Shown piece after piece: positions 37,239 through 46,395 of a stretch of 64,000 nucleotides of DNA. The position numbers were made by a program, and so were the translations under genes. Origin of the DNA: JAAYZX01 sp040770645 (lineage in GTDB: Bacteria; Actinomycetota; Thermoleophilia; RBG-16-64-13). The notes below the pieces were generated by a model that saw nothing but the letters and a program-made list of their open reading frames with translations, was not told the DNA's origin and searched no databases. Positions within the stretch are counted from its first letter, which is position 1. Every line of letters begins with the position of its first letter. The DNA lies in NCBI GenBank assembly GCA_040770645.1, contig JAXGIS010000002.1:124001-188000 (forward strand), in the 5' to 3' direction.

Positions 37239-38095
37239 TCCTCCTTCGACTCCTCAGCCGCAATCCACACCAGCGCCGTATGCCGACCTGTTTTCGGCCC
37301 ATCCGCCCGATGTGAGTAGAACACGTCGTGGTGGCACATAGTGCACAACCTGGGATTGAGCACCCTCTCCCTGGACACGCCCGCCCCCTCCAAGGCGAGG
37401 GCGGCGCACTCCCACAGATCGAGTCGCGGCTTGGACGCGGAGACGGGGCGCACCACGGCAGCCGGTCCGAACCGCTCCTCCACGCAGCCGGCCACGTCTT
37501 CTCCCACCTCGTAGCAGCAGGGGCCGATGGCGGGAGCCAGAAACACCCACTTGGGCTCATCGCCACCCATGACCTCAACCCCCCTACCCACTATCCCCGC
37601 CACCAAGCCCCGCCAACCCGCGTGGATCAGCGCGCACGTGCTTCCACCCACCATCACCACGGTGAGACAGTCGCCGCTCAACATGTGGGCCGACAAACCG
37701 CGGTCCCGCCCGGCCCGAAGCACAAGCCCGTCGCAAGGGACTCGCTCTCCACGACGACGACACTCGTCCAGCTCAAGAACCTCTGTGCCGTGGACCTGCC
37801 AAGGCAGGGTGATCGACTCCTCAGGCAAACCGAGGGCCAGGGCGAGCTGCTGGTGATTGCGATCAACCAATCGCGGGTCGTCTCCCACCCAGTAACTCAG
37901 GTTGAGTCCCGCGTAGCCGTCCCGACTCACACCACCGAAGCGAGTGCTCAGCACCAGTTGGAAGGGATCGGGAGTGGTGACTTCGATACAGGGGATATCC
38001 TGGACACAAACCGAGCGAAGCGAGCCCCGTACTCGGGGATCGGCGAACGCAAGCACGGCCGCCACCCGACGACCACCATCCTGGGCGACGTGCAC
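37217..38095 (-). CDS. pgeF: Peptidoglycan editing factor / purine nucleoside phosphorylase YfiH (PgeF)
   Basis: About 290 residues of the laccase-domain family, now known as zinc-dependent purine nucleoside phosphorylase and linked to peptidoglycan quality control. Features: LVLSTRFGGVSRDGYAGLNL, HGTEVLELDE, DGLVLRAGRDRGLSAHMLSGDCLTVV, IHAGWRGLVAGIV with the metal His, and APAIGPCCYEVG plus NPRLCTMCHHDVFYSHR. The start is uncertain: GTG 38095, 8 bases after ftsZ, has no clear ribosome site. Confidence 0.92.
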   Translation of the reverse strand: MHVAQDGGRRVAAVLAFADPRVRGSLRSVCVQDIPCIEVTTPDPFQLVLSTRFGGVSRDGYAGLNLSYWVGDDPRLVDRNHQQLALALGLPEESITLPWQVHGTEVLELDECRRRGERVPCDGLVLRAGRDRGLSAHMLSGDCLTVVMVGGSTCALIHAGWRGLVAGIVGRGVEVMGGDEPKWVFLAPAIGPCCYEVGEDVAGCVEERFGPAAVVRPVSASKPRLDLWECAALALEGAGVSRERVLNPRLCTMCHHDVFYSHRADGPKTGRHTALVWIAAEESKEEWSYLSK

Positions 38096-38103
38096 CGCCG
38101 GCG

Positions 38104-39231
38104 TCAGTCCTTGTCCCGTAGGAAAGACGGGATCTCTAGGATGTCCTCTTTGACTTCAAACCGTTGCCGCTCGAGGGGGATGACCGTGGTGGGTGCTTGG
38201 GCCGGCTCTTCCGCCGCCTCGCTGTCCACGCCCACCGGCTCACTGACTCCTTCGCCCACGGCGATGGGTTTGCGGCGACGCAGGTCGGTGCCGAATCCCG
38301 TGGCAATAACCGTGACCCTCATCTGGTCATCCATGCTCTCGTCTATAACGGCGCCGAAGATCACATTGGCGTCGGGATCAGCGGCAGTGGAGATGATCTC
38401 GGCCGCCTCGTTGACCTCGAACAGACCGAGGTCCCGACCGCCTGTGATGTTGAGAAGTATGCCGGTGGCTCCATCGATCGATGATTCCAGCAGGGGTGAA
38501 GATATGGCCGCCCGGGCCGCCTCGACACCTCTGTGTTCTCCTGAAGCGGTGCCGATGCCCATCAGCGCCGAGCCGGCATTCCTGATGATGGTCCGCACGT
38601 CGGCGAAGTCGAGGTTGATGAGCCCGGGGACGGTGATGAGGTCGGTTATGCCCTGCACGCCCTGTCGTAGCACGTCGTCCGCCACTTTGAAGGCATCCAC
38701 AATCGATGTGCGACGCTCCACGACCTGCAGCAGCCGATCATTGGGGATGATGATTAGGGTGTCCACCTTCTTGGAGAGGCTCTCTATCCCCTGCTCGGCT
38801 TGGGAGGCGCGTTTCCGCCCCTCAAACGAGAAGGGTTTAGTGACAACGCCCACGGCCAAAGCACCGAGTTCACGCGCAATCTCGGCAATGACCGGAGCGG
38901 CTCCCGTGCCCGTGCCTCCACCCTTGCCCGCGGTGACGAAGACCATGTCCGCGCCCTTCAACGCCTCTCGTAACTCGTCCCGGCTCTCATCCGCCGCCTG
39001 CCTCCCCACCTCAGGGTTGGCTCCCGCGCCCAGACCCCGAGTGATCTTGGCGCCGATGTGGATCTTGATATCGGCGTCACACATCAACAGCGCCTGTGCA
39101 TCGGTGTTGACGGCGATGAACTCCACACCCCTCAGCCCTGCGTCCACCATGCGATTGACGGCGTTGGTGCCTCCGCCTCCCACACCAACCACCTTGATGA
39201 CGGCTATGTAGCTGGAACCAGTATCGATCAT
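38104..39231 (-). CDS. ftsZ: Cell division GTPase FtsZ
   Basis: 375 residues, complete. Tubulin-like signature VGVGGGGTNAVNRMVDAGL, NTDAQALLMCDADIKIHIG, FVTAGKGGGTGTGAAPVIA (T4 loop), TVPGLINLDFADVRTII (T7-adjacent), and the tail IPLERQRFEVKEDILEIPSFLRDKD. Polymerises into the division ring. The C-terminal IPSFLRDK core is the short motif that binds SepF. ATG 39231 has GGAGG 8 bases upstream. The 130 bases before the gene, back to ftsQ, have no coding sequence and hold the most likely internal promoter for ftsZ. Confidence 0.98.
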   Translation of the reverse strand: MIDTGSSYIAVIKVVGVGGGGTNAVNRMVDAGLRGVEFIAVNTDAQALLMCDADIKIHIGAKITRGLGAGANPEVGRQAADESRDELREALKGADMVFVTAGKGGGTGTGAAPVIAEIARELGALAVGVVTKPFSFEGRKRASQAEQGIESLSKKVDTLIIIPNDRLLQVVERRTSIVDAFKVADDVLRQGVQGITDLITVPGLINLDFADVRTIIRNAGSALMGIGTASGEHRGVEAARAAISSPLLESSIDGATGILLNITGGRDLGLFEVNEAAEIISTAADPDANVIFGAVIDESMDDQMRVTVIATGFGTDLRRRKPIAVGEGVSEPVGVDSEAAEEPAQAPTTVIPLERQRFEVKEDILEIPSFLRDKD

Positions 39232-39364
39232 CACTATCGCCTCCGCTGTTCTTTGGGCAAGGATTCCTGCGGAGGAACCCCCCTACAGCTAATGCTCTAC
39301 TTGATGTTGAGAGTTCATATGTGTTCCTACACCTAACACTTACTTCACACCTTACCACGGTATG

Positions 39365-40147
39365 TCAGTCGCTTCTAGGCATGACAACCGGACGCTCCCA
39401 AGCCTGGACATCCACATACTGCAGTGATCTGCCTGAAGCGAGCCACGTGCTGACAACTTGTTCAGCCACGCGCAGCTTGACTTCCAGATCCACCGCATCC
39501 CCCAGCCGCACCTCCGCTCCACGGCCGAGCACCATGGTCAAACGACCCTCTGCGTCCACCGCCAGCGTGGACACCGGGTGTGCCGCGGTCCAGTACTCGC
39601 TCCCGTTCAGCAACGCCAGCAGTTCGAGCCCGCCGTGGAAGATACCGGGCAGCATCTGTCCGGCCTCGGGACGCATCTCCTGCTCGGGAACCATCGCCGG
39701 CCCTGCAGGTCGCTCCGAACCGGGCGTCATCCGCTCGAGCACCCTCCCCTCGGCGCTCACCAGCCACTCCTCCCCCGATCCGTCCCGTATCCGTCCAAAC
39801 GGCACGTACTCCACCACCCTGACTTCCAGACTGTTGGGGAAGCGACGGTAAACGTGGGCCTCACGTACATACGGTATGGAGCGCAGTTTTCCTGCCAAGG
39901 AATCAGTACGCACCCTAAGCAGATTGACTCCCACGGCCCCATCCAGCGCCGTCCGGATATCGGCTGCGGCCACCCGCTGTGTATCCGGGGCAATGATGCT
40001 GGTCACTACCAACTCATGTGAGGAGCGTAGCCAGACCCAGCAGGCTACGGCTGCGCAGACCATGCCGACCACCCCCAACCACAACAGGCGGTTCCGTCCA
40101 CGATCCTGGCGCAAAGCACGCCTGCGTTCCTTGATTCTCCGATCCAC
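39365..40147 (-). CDS. ftsQ: Cell division protein FtsQ/DivIB
   Basis: 260 residues. A basic cytoplasmic start (RRIKERRRALRQDRGRNR), one TM helix (LLWLGVVGMVCAAVACWVWL), then an extracytoplasmic POTRA region (VAAADIRTALDGAVGVNLLRV, LAGKLRSIPYVREAHVYRRF) and a beta domain ending LASGRSLQYVDVQAWERPVV. FtsQ bridges the divisome with FtsL and FtsB-like proteins. It starts with GTG immediately after the murB stop, so translation is coupled. Confidence 0.93.
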   Translation of the reverse strand: MDRRIKERRRALRQDRGRNRLLWLGVVGMVCAAVACWVWLRSSHELVVTSIIAPDTQRVAAADIRTALDGAVGVNLLRVRTDSLAGKLRSIPYVREAHVYRRFPNSLEVRVVEYVPFGRIRDGSGEEWLVSAEGRVLERMTPGSERPAGPAMVPEQEMRPEAGQMLPGIFHGGLELLALLNGSEYWTAAHPVSTLAVDAEGRLTMVLGRGAEVRLGDAVDLEVKLRVAEQVVSTWLASGRSLQYVDVQAWERPVVMPRSD

Positions 40148-40150
40148 TCC

Positions 40151-41152
40151 TCACGTCCGAACCCAGGGCAGGGACACCCCCAACACGTGCACCTCCGGCT
40201 CCAGCAACAGCCCGAACTTGATGTAGACCGCTTCACGCATCATGGTCATGAGCGACACCACGTCGGCGGCAGTGGCGTCTGCGTAGTTGATGATGAAATT
40301 GGCGTGGACACGCGAAACCGCAGCTCCTCCCCGAATGGATCCTTTCAAACCGGCCGCGTCGAGAAGGCGACCGGCGGAATCGTCAGGCGGGTTCTTGAAG
40401 GTGCTGCCGAATGTCCGCTGACCGCGTGGCTGGTTCTCCCTCCGCCACTGGAGATAGCGGCGGCGCCTATTCTTCACGGCCGACACCTGGTCTCGGGCAA
40501 GACAGAGACGCACGGCCGTGACGGCGCCACCCGACGGGATACTGCAACTGCGATAACGCCACTCCAAAGACGTGGCCGGCTCCCAACGAAGGGTTCCCGG
40601 TTCTGCCACCTGCACCGCAACCACCACGCTCGACATCTCCGCACCGTGGGCCCCGGCGTTCATCAACACCGCACCCCCCACGCTGCCCGGAATGGCGCAC
40701 GCAAACTCAAGACCCGCTAGTCCCCAATCGGCCACAAGTGCCGACAACTTCGGTAGGGGCGTGGCCGCGCCCACCTCGAGGATGACGGTATCCCCCTTGT
40801 GGGAGTCCGCCGGCGCGGTGGCGGCGGCGGCGCCGGCCACGGCCGGCGCCGCCGCATCCTCATCCACTACCTGCACGTACTGGAGTTCATCACTCAGCTT
40901 GAGCACGATCCCCGCAAAACCTTTGTCACCCACCAGCATGTTGGAGCCGGCCCCCAGGAATGCCCACGGGCTTCCCGCATCAGACAGACAGGCGAGCGCC
41001 GCGGCTACCGCCTCCGGCGTGGCCGCGGCCGCGAGCAGAGCAGCAGGGCCTCCCCACGCCCATCGTGGTGAATGGCCCAGCGGCGCATTCGGCCACAGCT
41101 TCAACCCGGCTACGGCGCGAAGCCGGGCGGCCACATCCACGGACCCAGTCAC
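40151..41152 (-). CDS. murB: UDP-N-acetylenolpyruvoylglucosamine reductase
   Basis: 333 residues. MurB reduces UDP-GlcNAc-enolpyruvate to UDP-MurNAc. FAD-binding WAFLGAGSNMLVGDKGFAG, AIPGSVGGAVLMNAGAHG, the proton-donating Ser in RTFGSTFKNP, and the final LLLEPEVHVLG. A low-complexity Ala/Pro insert (about residues 95-115) lies within the FAD domain and is coded by an exact inverted repeat. The GTG start overlaps the murC stop (GTGA). Confidence 0.96.
   Translation of the reverse strand: MTGSVDVAARLRAVAGLKLWPNAPLGHSPRWAWGGPAALLAAAATPEAVAAALACLSDAGSPWAFLGAGSNMLVGDKGFAGIVLKLSDELQYVQVVDEDAAAPAVAGAAAATAPADSHKGDTVILEVGAATPLPKLSALVADWGLAGLEFACAIPGSVGGAVLMNAGAHGAEMSSVVVAVQVAEPGTLRWEPATSLEWRYRSCSIPSGGAVTAVRLCLARDQVSAVKNRRRRYLQWRRENQPRGQRTFGSTFKNPPDDSAGRLLDAAGLKGSIRGGAAVSRVHANFIINYADATAADVVSLMTMMREAVYIKFGLLLEPEVHVLGVSLPWVRT
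40824..40855. repeat. Perfect 15-bp inverted repeat inside murB
   Basis: GCGGCGGCGCCGGCC (40824-40838), spacer AC, and GGCCGGCGCCGCCGC (40841-40855) are exact complements and encode the alanine-rich insert of MurB. In mRNA it would form a very stable hairpin within a coding region. Confidence 0.75.
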
Positions 41153-42564
41153 ACCCGGTCGCGCTCCGAAGCAAGGAAAACCTCTCCCGCCCGGTAGACG
41201 TCACCACAACCCATGGTCAGCACCAGATCCCCCGGGCGAGTGTGCTGATCGAGGAAACCGGGCACGGAGTTGAGCCGCGGCAAGTAGACCACCGGCGCCC
41301 GTGGGTTCTGGCGCAATATGGCATCCACCACAAGCTTGCCGGTCACGCCCGGCCGCGGGTCCTCTCTGGCTCCCAAGATGTCGGTCACAACCGCCAAGTC
41401 GGCCTCGAGCAGGGCGGTGGCGAGTTCGTTCTGCAGGTAAAGCGTCCTGGAGTAGAGATAGGGCTGGAACACCGCCACCACCCGCTTCCACTCCCCCAGC
41501 CGAGCCGTGCGCAGCGTTGCCTTGATTTCCGTGGGATGGTGTCCGTAGTCGTCGACCACGTTCACTCCATTTCGTTCGCCCTTCCATTGGAAGCGACGCG
41601 CGGCCCCACCGAAGCTCCGCAGCGTCTCGACGATGCGGGCGGGCGAGAGTCCCAGTTCGCTCAGGAGCGCGAAGCAACCCATGGCATTGAGGATTTGATG
41701 CTGGCCGGCAATGGACAGTTCGGCCCGTGCCAGGCGATGGCCCCGCCTCCATACCTCGAAACGGCTACCCTCGTGCTGCAGACTGATCTCGCGCGCCTGG
41801 TAGTCATTGCCGGTCTCCAAGCCGTATGAGAGCTGCCTGCAACGCGCAGCCTCCGCCGCCAGCCGGCGCAGACGAGGGTCATCACCCCAGTAGACCAGAT
41901 ACCCGTGCGGCGGCAGGTCGCCGATGAAACGGCGAAAGGTGGCCACGATGTCATTCAAATGCAGGTAGTGGCTGTGGTGATCGAACTCGATATTGGTGAG
42001 GATGGCCGCTTCGGGCCGATAGTAGATGAGCGACCCGTCGGATTCGTCGGCCTCGCACACCAGGAAGTCGCCGCCTCCCAAGCGGGCATTGAACCCCACA
42101 TCGTTGAGCTCTCCTCCCACCACGAGCGATGGATCCAAACCGGCATCCATCAGTACCCGGGCCACCATGGACGAGGTAGTGGTCTTACCGTGAGTGCCGC
42201 ACACGGCTATACCTCTGCGACCCTGCATGAGCCAGGCCAAAACCTGCGCCCGCTTCACCACGGGGATGCCCAACTCGCGCGCTTTCTGCAGTTCAGGATT
42301 CCTGGCGGGAATGGCGGAAGAGATGACCACCACATCTGGATCCCGCAGATTGGATACGGCGTGCCGTAGAGCCACGCGGATACCGGCCTTCTCAAGCAGG
42401 CGCGTGTAGCGCGAAGCCTTCAGGTCGGACCCTTCCACCTCGAAGCCCAGGCCGTTGAGCACCAGCGCGATACCGCTCATTCCCTGTCCCCCGATCCCGA
42501 TGAAGTGGAATCGATGATATGGGGACAGTTCGGGTGTCTCGGGTGACATGGTCTCAGTGTTCAT
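41149..42564 (-). CDS. murC: UDP-N-acetylmuramate-L-alanine ligase
   Basis: 471 residues. Mur ligase layout: Rossmann HFIGIGGQGMSGIALVLNGLG with VEGSDLKASRYT, P-loop AVCGTHGKTTTSSMVARVL, NIEFDHHSHYLHLNDIV, FFALLSEL-like GCFALLSELGLSPAR, and VVDDYGHHPTEIKATL in the C-terminal domain, then QPYLYSRTLYLQNELATAL. It adds L-Ala to UDP-MurNAc. ATG 42564 with GAGGG upstream is preferred over GTG 42576. Confidence 0.97.
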   Translation of the reverse strand: MNTETMSPETPELSPYHRFHFIGIGGQGMSGIALVLNGLGFEVEGSDLKASRYTRLLEKAGIRVALRHAVSNLRDPDVVVISSAIPARNPELQKARELGIPVVKRAQVLAWLMQGRRGIAVCGTHGKTTTSSMVARVLMDAGLDPSLVVGGELNDVGFNARLGGGDFLVCEADESDGSLIYYRPEAAILTNIEFDHHSHYLHLNDIVATFRRFIGDLPPHGYLVYWGDDPRLRRLAAEAARCRQLSYGLETGNDYQAREISLQHEGSRFEVWRRGHRLARAELSIAGQHQILNAMGCFALLSELGLSPARIVETLRSFGGAARRFQWKGERNGVNVVDDYGHHPTEIKATLRTARLGEWKRVVAVFQPYLYSRTLYLQNELATALLEADLAVVTDILGAREDPRPGVTGKLVVDAILRQNPRAPVVYLPRLNSVPGFLDQHTRPGDLVLTMGCGDVYRAGEVFLASERDRV

Positions 42565-42572
42565 ACAATCCC

Positions 42573-43662
42573 TCACGCTCGCAACGCCGATCGGCGCCGG
42601 TCTGTCAGTTTCATAATCTCCGCAACGATACGCTCCGTGGCATCGGGCCTAGCCAGAGCGAGGGCGGCTTCGCTCATGCGCGCCCGCACCGCCGGATCCA
42701 GCATTCTCTCCAACTCGGCACGCAGCCGCGGTCCGGTCAACTCCGCATTCGGCACCACCGCCGCCGCCCCGCCGGCCTCCAAAGCCCGCGCGTTCTTCAT
42801 CTGATGATCCGCCGTGGCAAACGGATACGGCACCAACACCGCGGGTACGCCCGCGGCCAGCAACTCGGCCACCGACCCTCCAGCCCGCGACAAGGCCACA
42901 TCAGCCGCCGCCAATGCCAGATGGAAGTCGGAGATGTACGCAAACGCCTGGTAGCGCTCGGTGGACGGTAGCATCGCCTCCACCACCCGCTGGTAGTCCG
43001 CCTCCCCGGTGACATGCAGGATTTGAAATGCCGGTGTCGTCCCGGCGAACGCTTCAATGACCGCATCATTCAACACGCGGGCGCCCAGACTGCCGCCAAA
43101 GATCAGCAAGACCGGCTCCTCCCCCTCCACGCCGAATCGTCGCCGCCCGTCCGCACGCGTGGCACTGAGCAACTTTGGGCGCAGGGCGACCCGTGTAGAC
43201 GAACTTGCCGCCCTCGCAACCCGGGATGGGAAACGACAGGCACACCTTATCCACCAGACGGCTCAGAACACGATTGGTCCAACCCAAGTGAGCATCCATC
43301 TCCACCGCGACCGACGGGATGCGCCTAACGGCAGCCTCGGCCACCACGGGACCCGACGCATACGCTCCCACGCCCACCACGCAGTCGGGGCGCACCTCGC
43401 GCAGCACGTTCCAAGCCTCAACCCCCGCGAGTGGGATAGAAGCAAGGGTCTTGATCGTGCCCAAACCCAGGTGGCGCTCGAATCCTCGGATGCGGACGCG
43501 ATGGAACCGGTATCCCGCTTCGGGCACGAGCCGGCCCTCCATCCCATGCCCGGCTCCGCAGAACTCAACCGTGTGACCGCGATCGGTCAGGACATCAGCG
43601 ATCGCCAGCGCCGGTACCACATGTCCTGCTGTTCCGCCGCCTGCGATCAAGATACGTGACAT
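42573..43662 (-). CDS. murG: Lipid II synthase MurG, one frameshift
   Basis: MurG adds GlcNAc to lipid I at the inner face of the membrane. N-terminal part ILIAGGGTAGHVVPALAIAD, FCGAGHGMEGRLVPEAGY, DCVVGVGAYASGPVV, EMDAHLGWTNRVLSRL (the family has EQNA), and FVYTGRP. Near 43180-43200 the frame shifts and resumes with LLSATRADGRRRFG, LLIFGGSLGARVLNDAV, SDFHLALAAADVALSRAGGS, and VPYPFATADHQMKNARAL. All sugar-nucleotide motifs are intact across the slip, about 362 codons. Its first 68 bases overlap the end of ftsW. Confidence 0.95.
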
Positions 43663-44950
43663 TCGACAACCCTCTTTCCACTACGGGGGTTTCTTCATCG
43701 GGAACAATCTCCTGGGCCGTCACCGGCACTGGACCAAAACGGGCGACGGCAAGCACCACACCGACTCCCGCGAGCATAATCACCAGATTCGTCCGTCCGA
43801 AACTCACAAAAGGCAACGGGATGCCGGTCAGGGGCATAACCCCCATGACTCCTCCCAGATTCACCACCGCCTGGCCTGAGATCATGAGACCCACTCCTCC
43901 GGCCAGGTAGCGACCGAATGAATCGGTGCACCGCGCCGCAATGCGAAACACAGCCGTCACCAGCAGCGCGAACAACAGAAGGAGCAGACCCGCTCCCACG
44001 AACCCGAACTCCTCACCGATGATACTGAAGATCATATCGGTATGCGCTTCGGGCAGGTAGTTGAACTTCTGGACACTCCGTCCGGGGCCCACCCCCCACC
44101 ATCCGCCGTTGGCCAGGGCCAGAAAGGATTGGACTATCTGCCACCCATGACCCTGCGCGTCTGCGAACGGGTCCAGGAAGGCCAGGAACCGCTCACGCCT
44201 GAAGTCTGACCCCAAAATGGCCGCTGCCACCAGCATCAAACCCAAGAGGGCTATGCTCAACCACTCCTTGAGGGGCATGCCCGCCTGCCACCACAAGCCC
44301 ATGACCACCAAACCAATTATCAGAGTGGTGCCCAAGTCGGGTTGCACAAATATCAAGCCGGCCCCGCAGGCGGCAACGGGGGCCAGTGGCCAGAACAGAA
44401 CGCCGAATCTCCCTCCCTCCGCTCTGCGCGTGGAAAGGAGATGGGCCGCCAACCCCACCATGACCAGTTTGGCGATCTCTGAAGGTTGCACCGACAAGGG
44501 ACCAAGATCGAGCCACCGTGTAGCCTCATTGGCCTCTCGTCCGATGTGCGGGATCTTCGCGGCCACCAACAACGCAAACGCAAGGACGGTCAGCCACAGA
44601 ATGGCCTTCCTGCAACGACGGTAATCCACACGTGAGAGCACCACCAACGCTGCCAGACCCAACAAGGCCGCCACTCCCTGGTCTTTGATGCGGCTCAAAG
44701 CCAGCGCGTTCTCGGCGAAGAACCCCTGAGCCGTGGAAACCGAGTAGATCATGAGCATGCCGATACAGGTCAGGGCCACGGCCAAGATCCATGCCATGTG
44801 GGAGGCCACTGAGCTTACCTCTCTGCCCGGAACCACCACCCACCGACTGTGGGACGCGATACACTCGTCGTCCTTCGTCTCGCTCAAAGGCAAGTCGACC
44901 GCTGTTGCCCACTCGTGGGGGACGGTTGTATGGGGGGAACGCCTCCTCAT
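43595..44950 (-). CDS. ftsW: Lipid II polymerase FtsW (SEDS family)
   Basis: 451 residues, ten predicted TM helices after a 50-residue hydrophilic leader. SEDS signatures: ATRWLDLGPLSVQPSEIAKL, IFVQPDLGTTLIIG, GWQIVQSFLALANGGWWGVG, YLPEAHTDMIFSIIGEEFGF, and the end MPLTGIPLPFVSFGRTNLV (Asp, Glu, and pocket residues present). Polymerises lipid II with the adjacent FtsI. The SEDS core ends at about residue 415; the last 35 residues read antiphase into murG over 68 bases, an unusually long overlap. GAGGAG and later ATGs make the start uncertain. Confidence 0.96.
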   Translation of the reverse strand: MRRRSPHTTVPHEWATAVDLPLSETKDDECIASHSRWVVVPGREVSSVASHMAWILAVALTCIGMLMIYSVSTAQGFFAENALALSRIKDQGVAALLGLAALVVLSRVDYRRCRKAILWLTVLAFALLVAAKIPHIGREANEATRWLDLGPLSVQPSEIAKLVMVGLAAHLLSTRRAEGGRFGVLFWPLAPVAACGAGLIFVQPDLGTTLIIGLVVMGLWWQAGMPLKEWLSIALLGLMLVAAAILGSDFRRERFLAFLDPFADAQGHGWQIVQSFLALANGGWWGVGPGRSVQKFNYLPEAHTDMIFSIIGEEFGFVGAGLLLLLFALLVTAVFRIAARCTDSFGRYLAGGVGLMISGQAVVNLGGVMGVMPLTGIPLPFVSFGRTNLVIMLAGVGVVLAVARFGPVPVTAQEIVPDEETPVVERGLSNVTYLDRRRRNSRTCGTGAGDR

Positions 44951-44958
44951 CCTTCACC

Positions 44959-46387
44959 CTACTGGGCCGACCTCGCCGCCAAGCGGGCCACGATCTCCAT
45001 GAAGTGCCGCCCTCGCTCCTCGAAGTTGCGGTATTGGTCGAAACTCGCGCACGCGGGGGCCAGCAGAACCACTTCCCCCGGCACCGCAGCCGCTGCAGCC
45101 AGACTCACCGCCCGCTCCATGTCTCCTGCCTCCACCAATTCCGGAAGCGCCCCGCCGCCACCTTGGCCGGCCACGTCCTCAAACGCGCTCCGGATCAGCG
45201 GTCCCGCCTCTCCAATCAGGTACACCACGCGACATGCGCCGATGCAGGCCCGGGCCAGCGGAATGTAGTCAGACGCCTTGTCGCGGCCCCCAAGGATGAG
45301 ATGCACGCCCGCCGGATACGCAGCCAACGCCTTGAGCGCCGCCTCCACGTTGGTGGCCTTACTGTCGTTGACATACTCCACATCGTGGATCTTTCCTGCC
45401 CGCTGGAGGCGATGCTCCACTCCAGGGAAGTCCCGGAGGGCCTCCTCCACCGCTTCCAGTTCCAAGCCACGGGCCAAAGCAGACGAGGCCGCCGCCAAGC
45501 AGTTCTCCACGTTGTGCATGCCCCGGAGGCTCAGGTCCTCCAGGCGCAAGGAGGGGCGGCCGAACAGTATAAGATATTCACCTTCAAGTCTAGATTGAGC
45601 CTCGGGGCGTCCATTGCTCGAGAACCAAATCACTTCCGGCCCCGGACTCCGGTTCGGCCAAATCCCTCCCCACAGGCGCCACCAGCGCGTCGTCGGCGTT
45701 GATGACGGCCGTATCCCCGGCTGCTTGACGCGAGAACACCCTGGTCTTGATCTCAAGGTACCGCTCCATGGTGCCGTGGCGGTCCAAGTGGTCTTGGGTC
45801 AAGTTCGTGAGGATGGCCGTGACAGGGCGAAACTCATGAACGTCCTCCAACTGGAAACTCGATACCTCAACCACCACTTCAGTGCTGGAATCGATATCAT
45901 CCACCACCGTGGTGAGAGCGGTCCCGATGTTGCCCACTGTCCGAACCGGCCGGCCGGCCGTGGCGAACATATGCCCCAGGAGCGCTGTGGTGGTGGTCTT
46001 GCCGTTCGTGCCTGTGACGGCATCCAGGGGATTGTCCAGCAGGCGATAGCCCAACTCGATCTCACTCCACACCGGCAGCCCCGTGTCCCGCGCCCGTCTG
46101 ACCACCGGCATCTCGGAGGGGATCCCTGGGCTCTTCACTACAAGATCCACGCCTTCCAGAAGGTCGGGGCCTTGCTCGCCCAGCTTCAACTCCACCTGCG
46201 GCCTCCCCGCCAACACCTCCAGCCCATCCAGTTGATCCTGCCGACTTGTGTCGAGAGGACAACGGCGTACCCCGTGACGAAAGCGCCTGCGCCGCGGCCA
46301 ATCCTGAGCGGCTGGCCCCCAAGACGGTACACGACGCACCTCTGTAGGTAGGCCGCGCTCCCCCCGCATGGTGATGAACGTATCCAT
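44959..46387 (-). CDS. murD: UDP-N-acetylmuramoylalanine-D-glutamate ligase, frameshifted
   Basis: Adds D-Glu to UDP-MurNAc-L-Ala. N-terminal Rossmann part is broken over several slips (GASRSGLAAAQAL in one frame, VDLVVKSPGIPSEMPVV in another). The central domain is continuous: AVTGTNGKTTTTALLGHM, EVSSFQLEDVHEFRP, NLTQDHLDRHGTMERY, and INADDALVAP. A further frame change near 45595 leads to LSLRGMHNVENCLAAASSAL, GVEHRLQRAGKIHDVEYVNDSKATN, and VHLILGGRDKASDY, then LLAPACASFDQYRNFEERG. Every Mur ligase motif is found, so it is probably functional in vivo. Start ATG 46387 is chosen 9 bases after the mraY stop. Confidence 0.93.
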
Positions 46388-46395
46388 GGGTTGCT

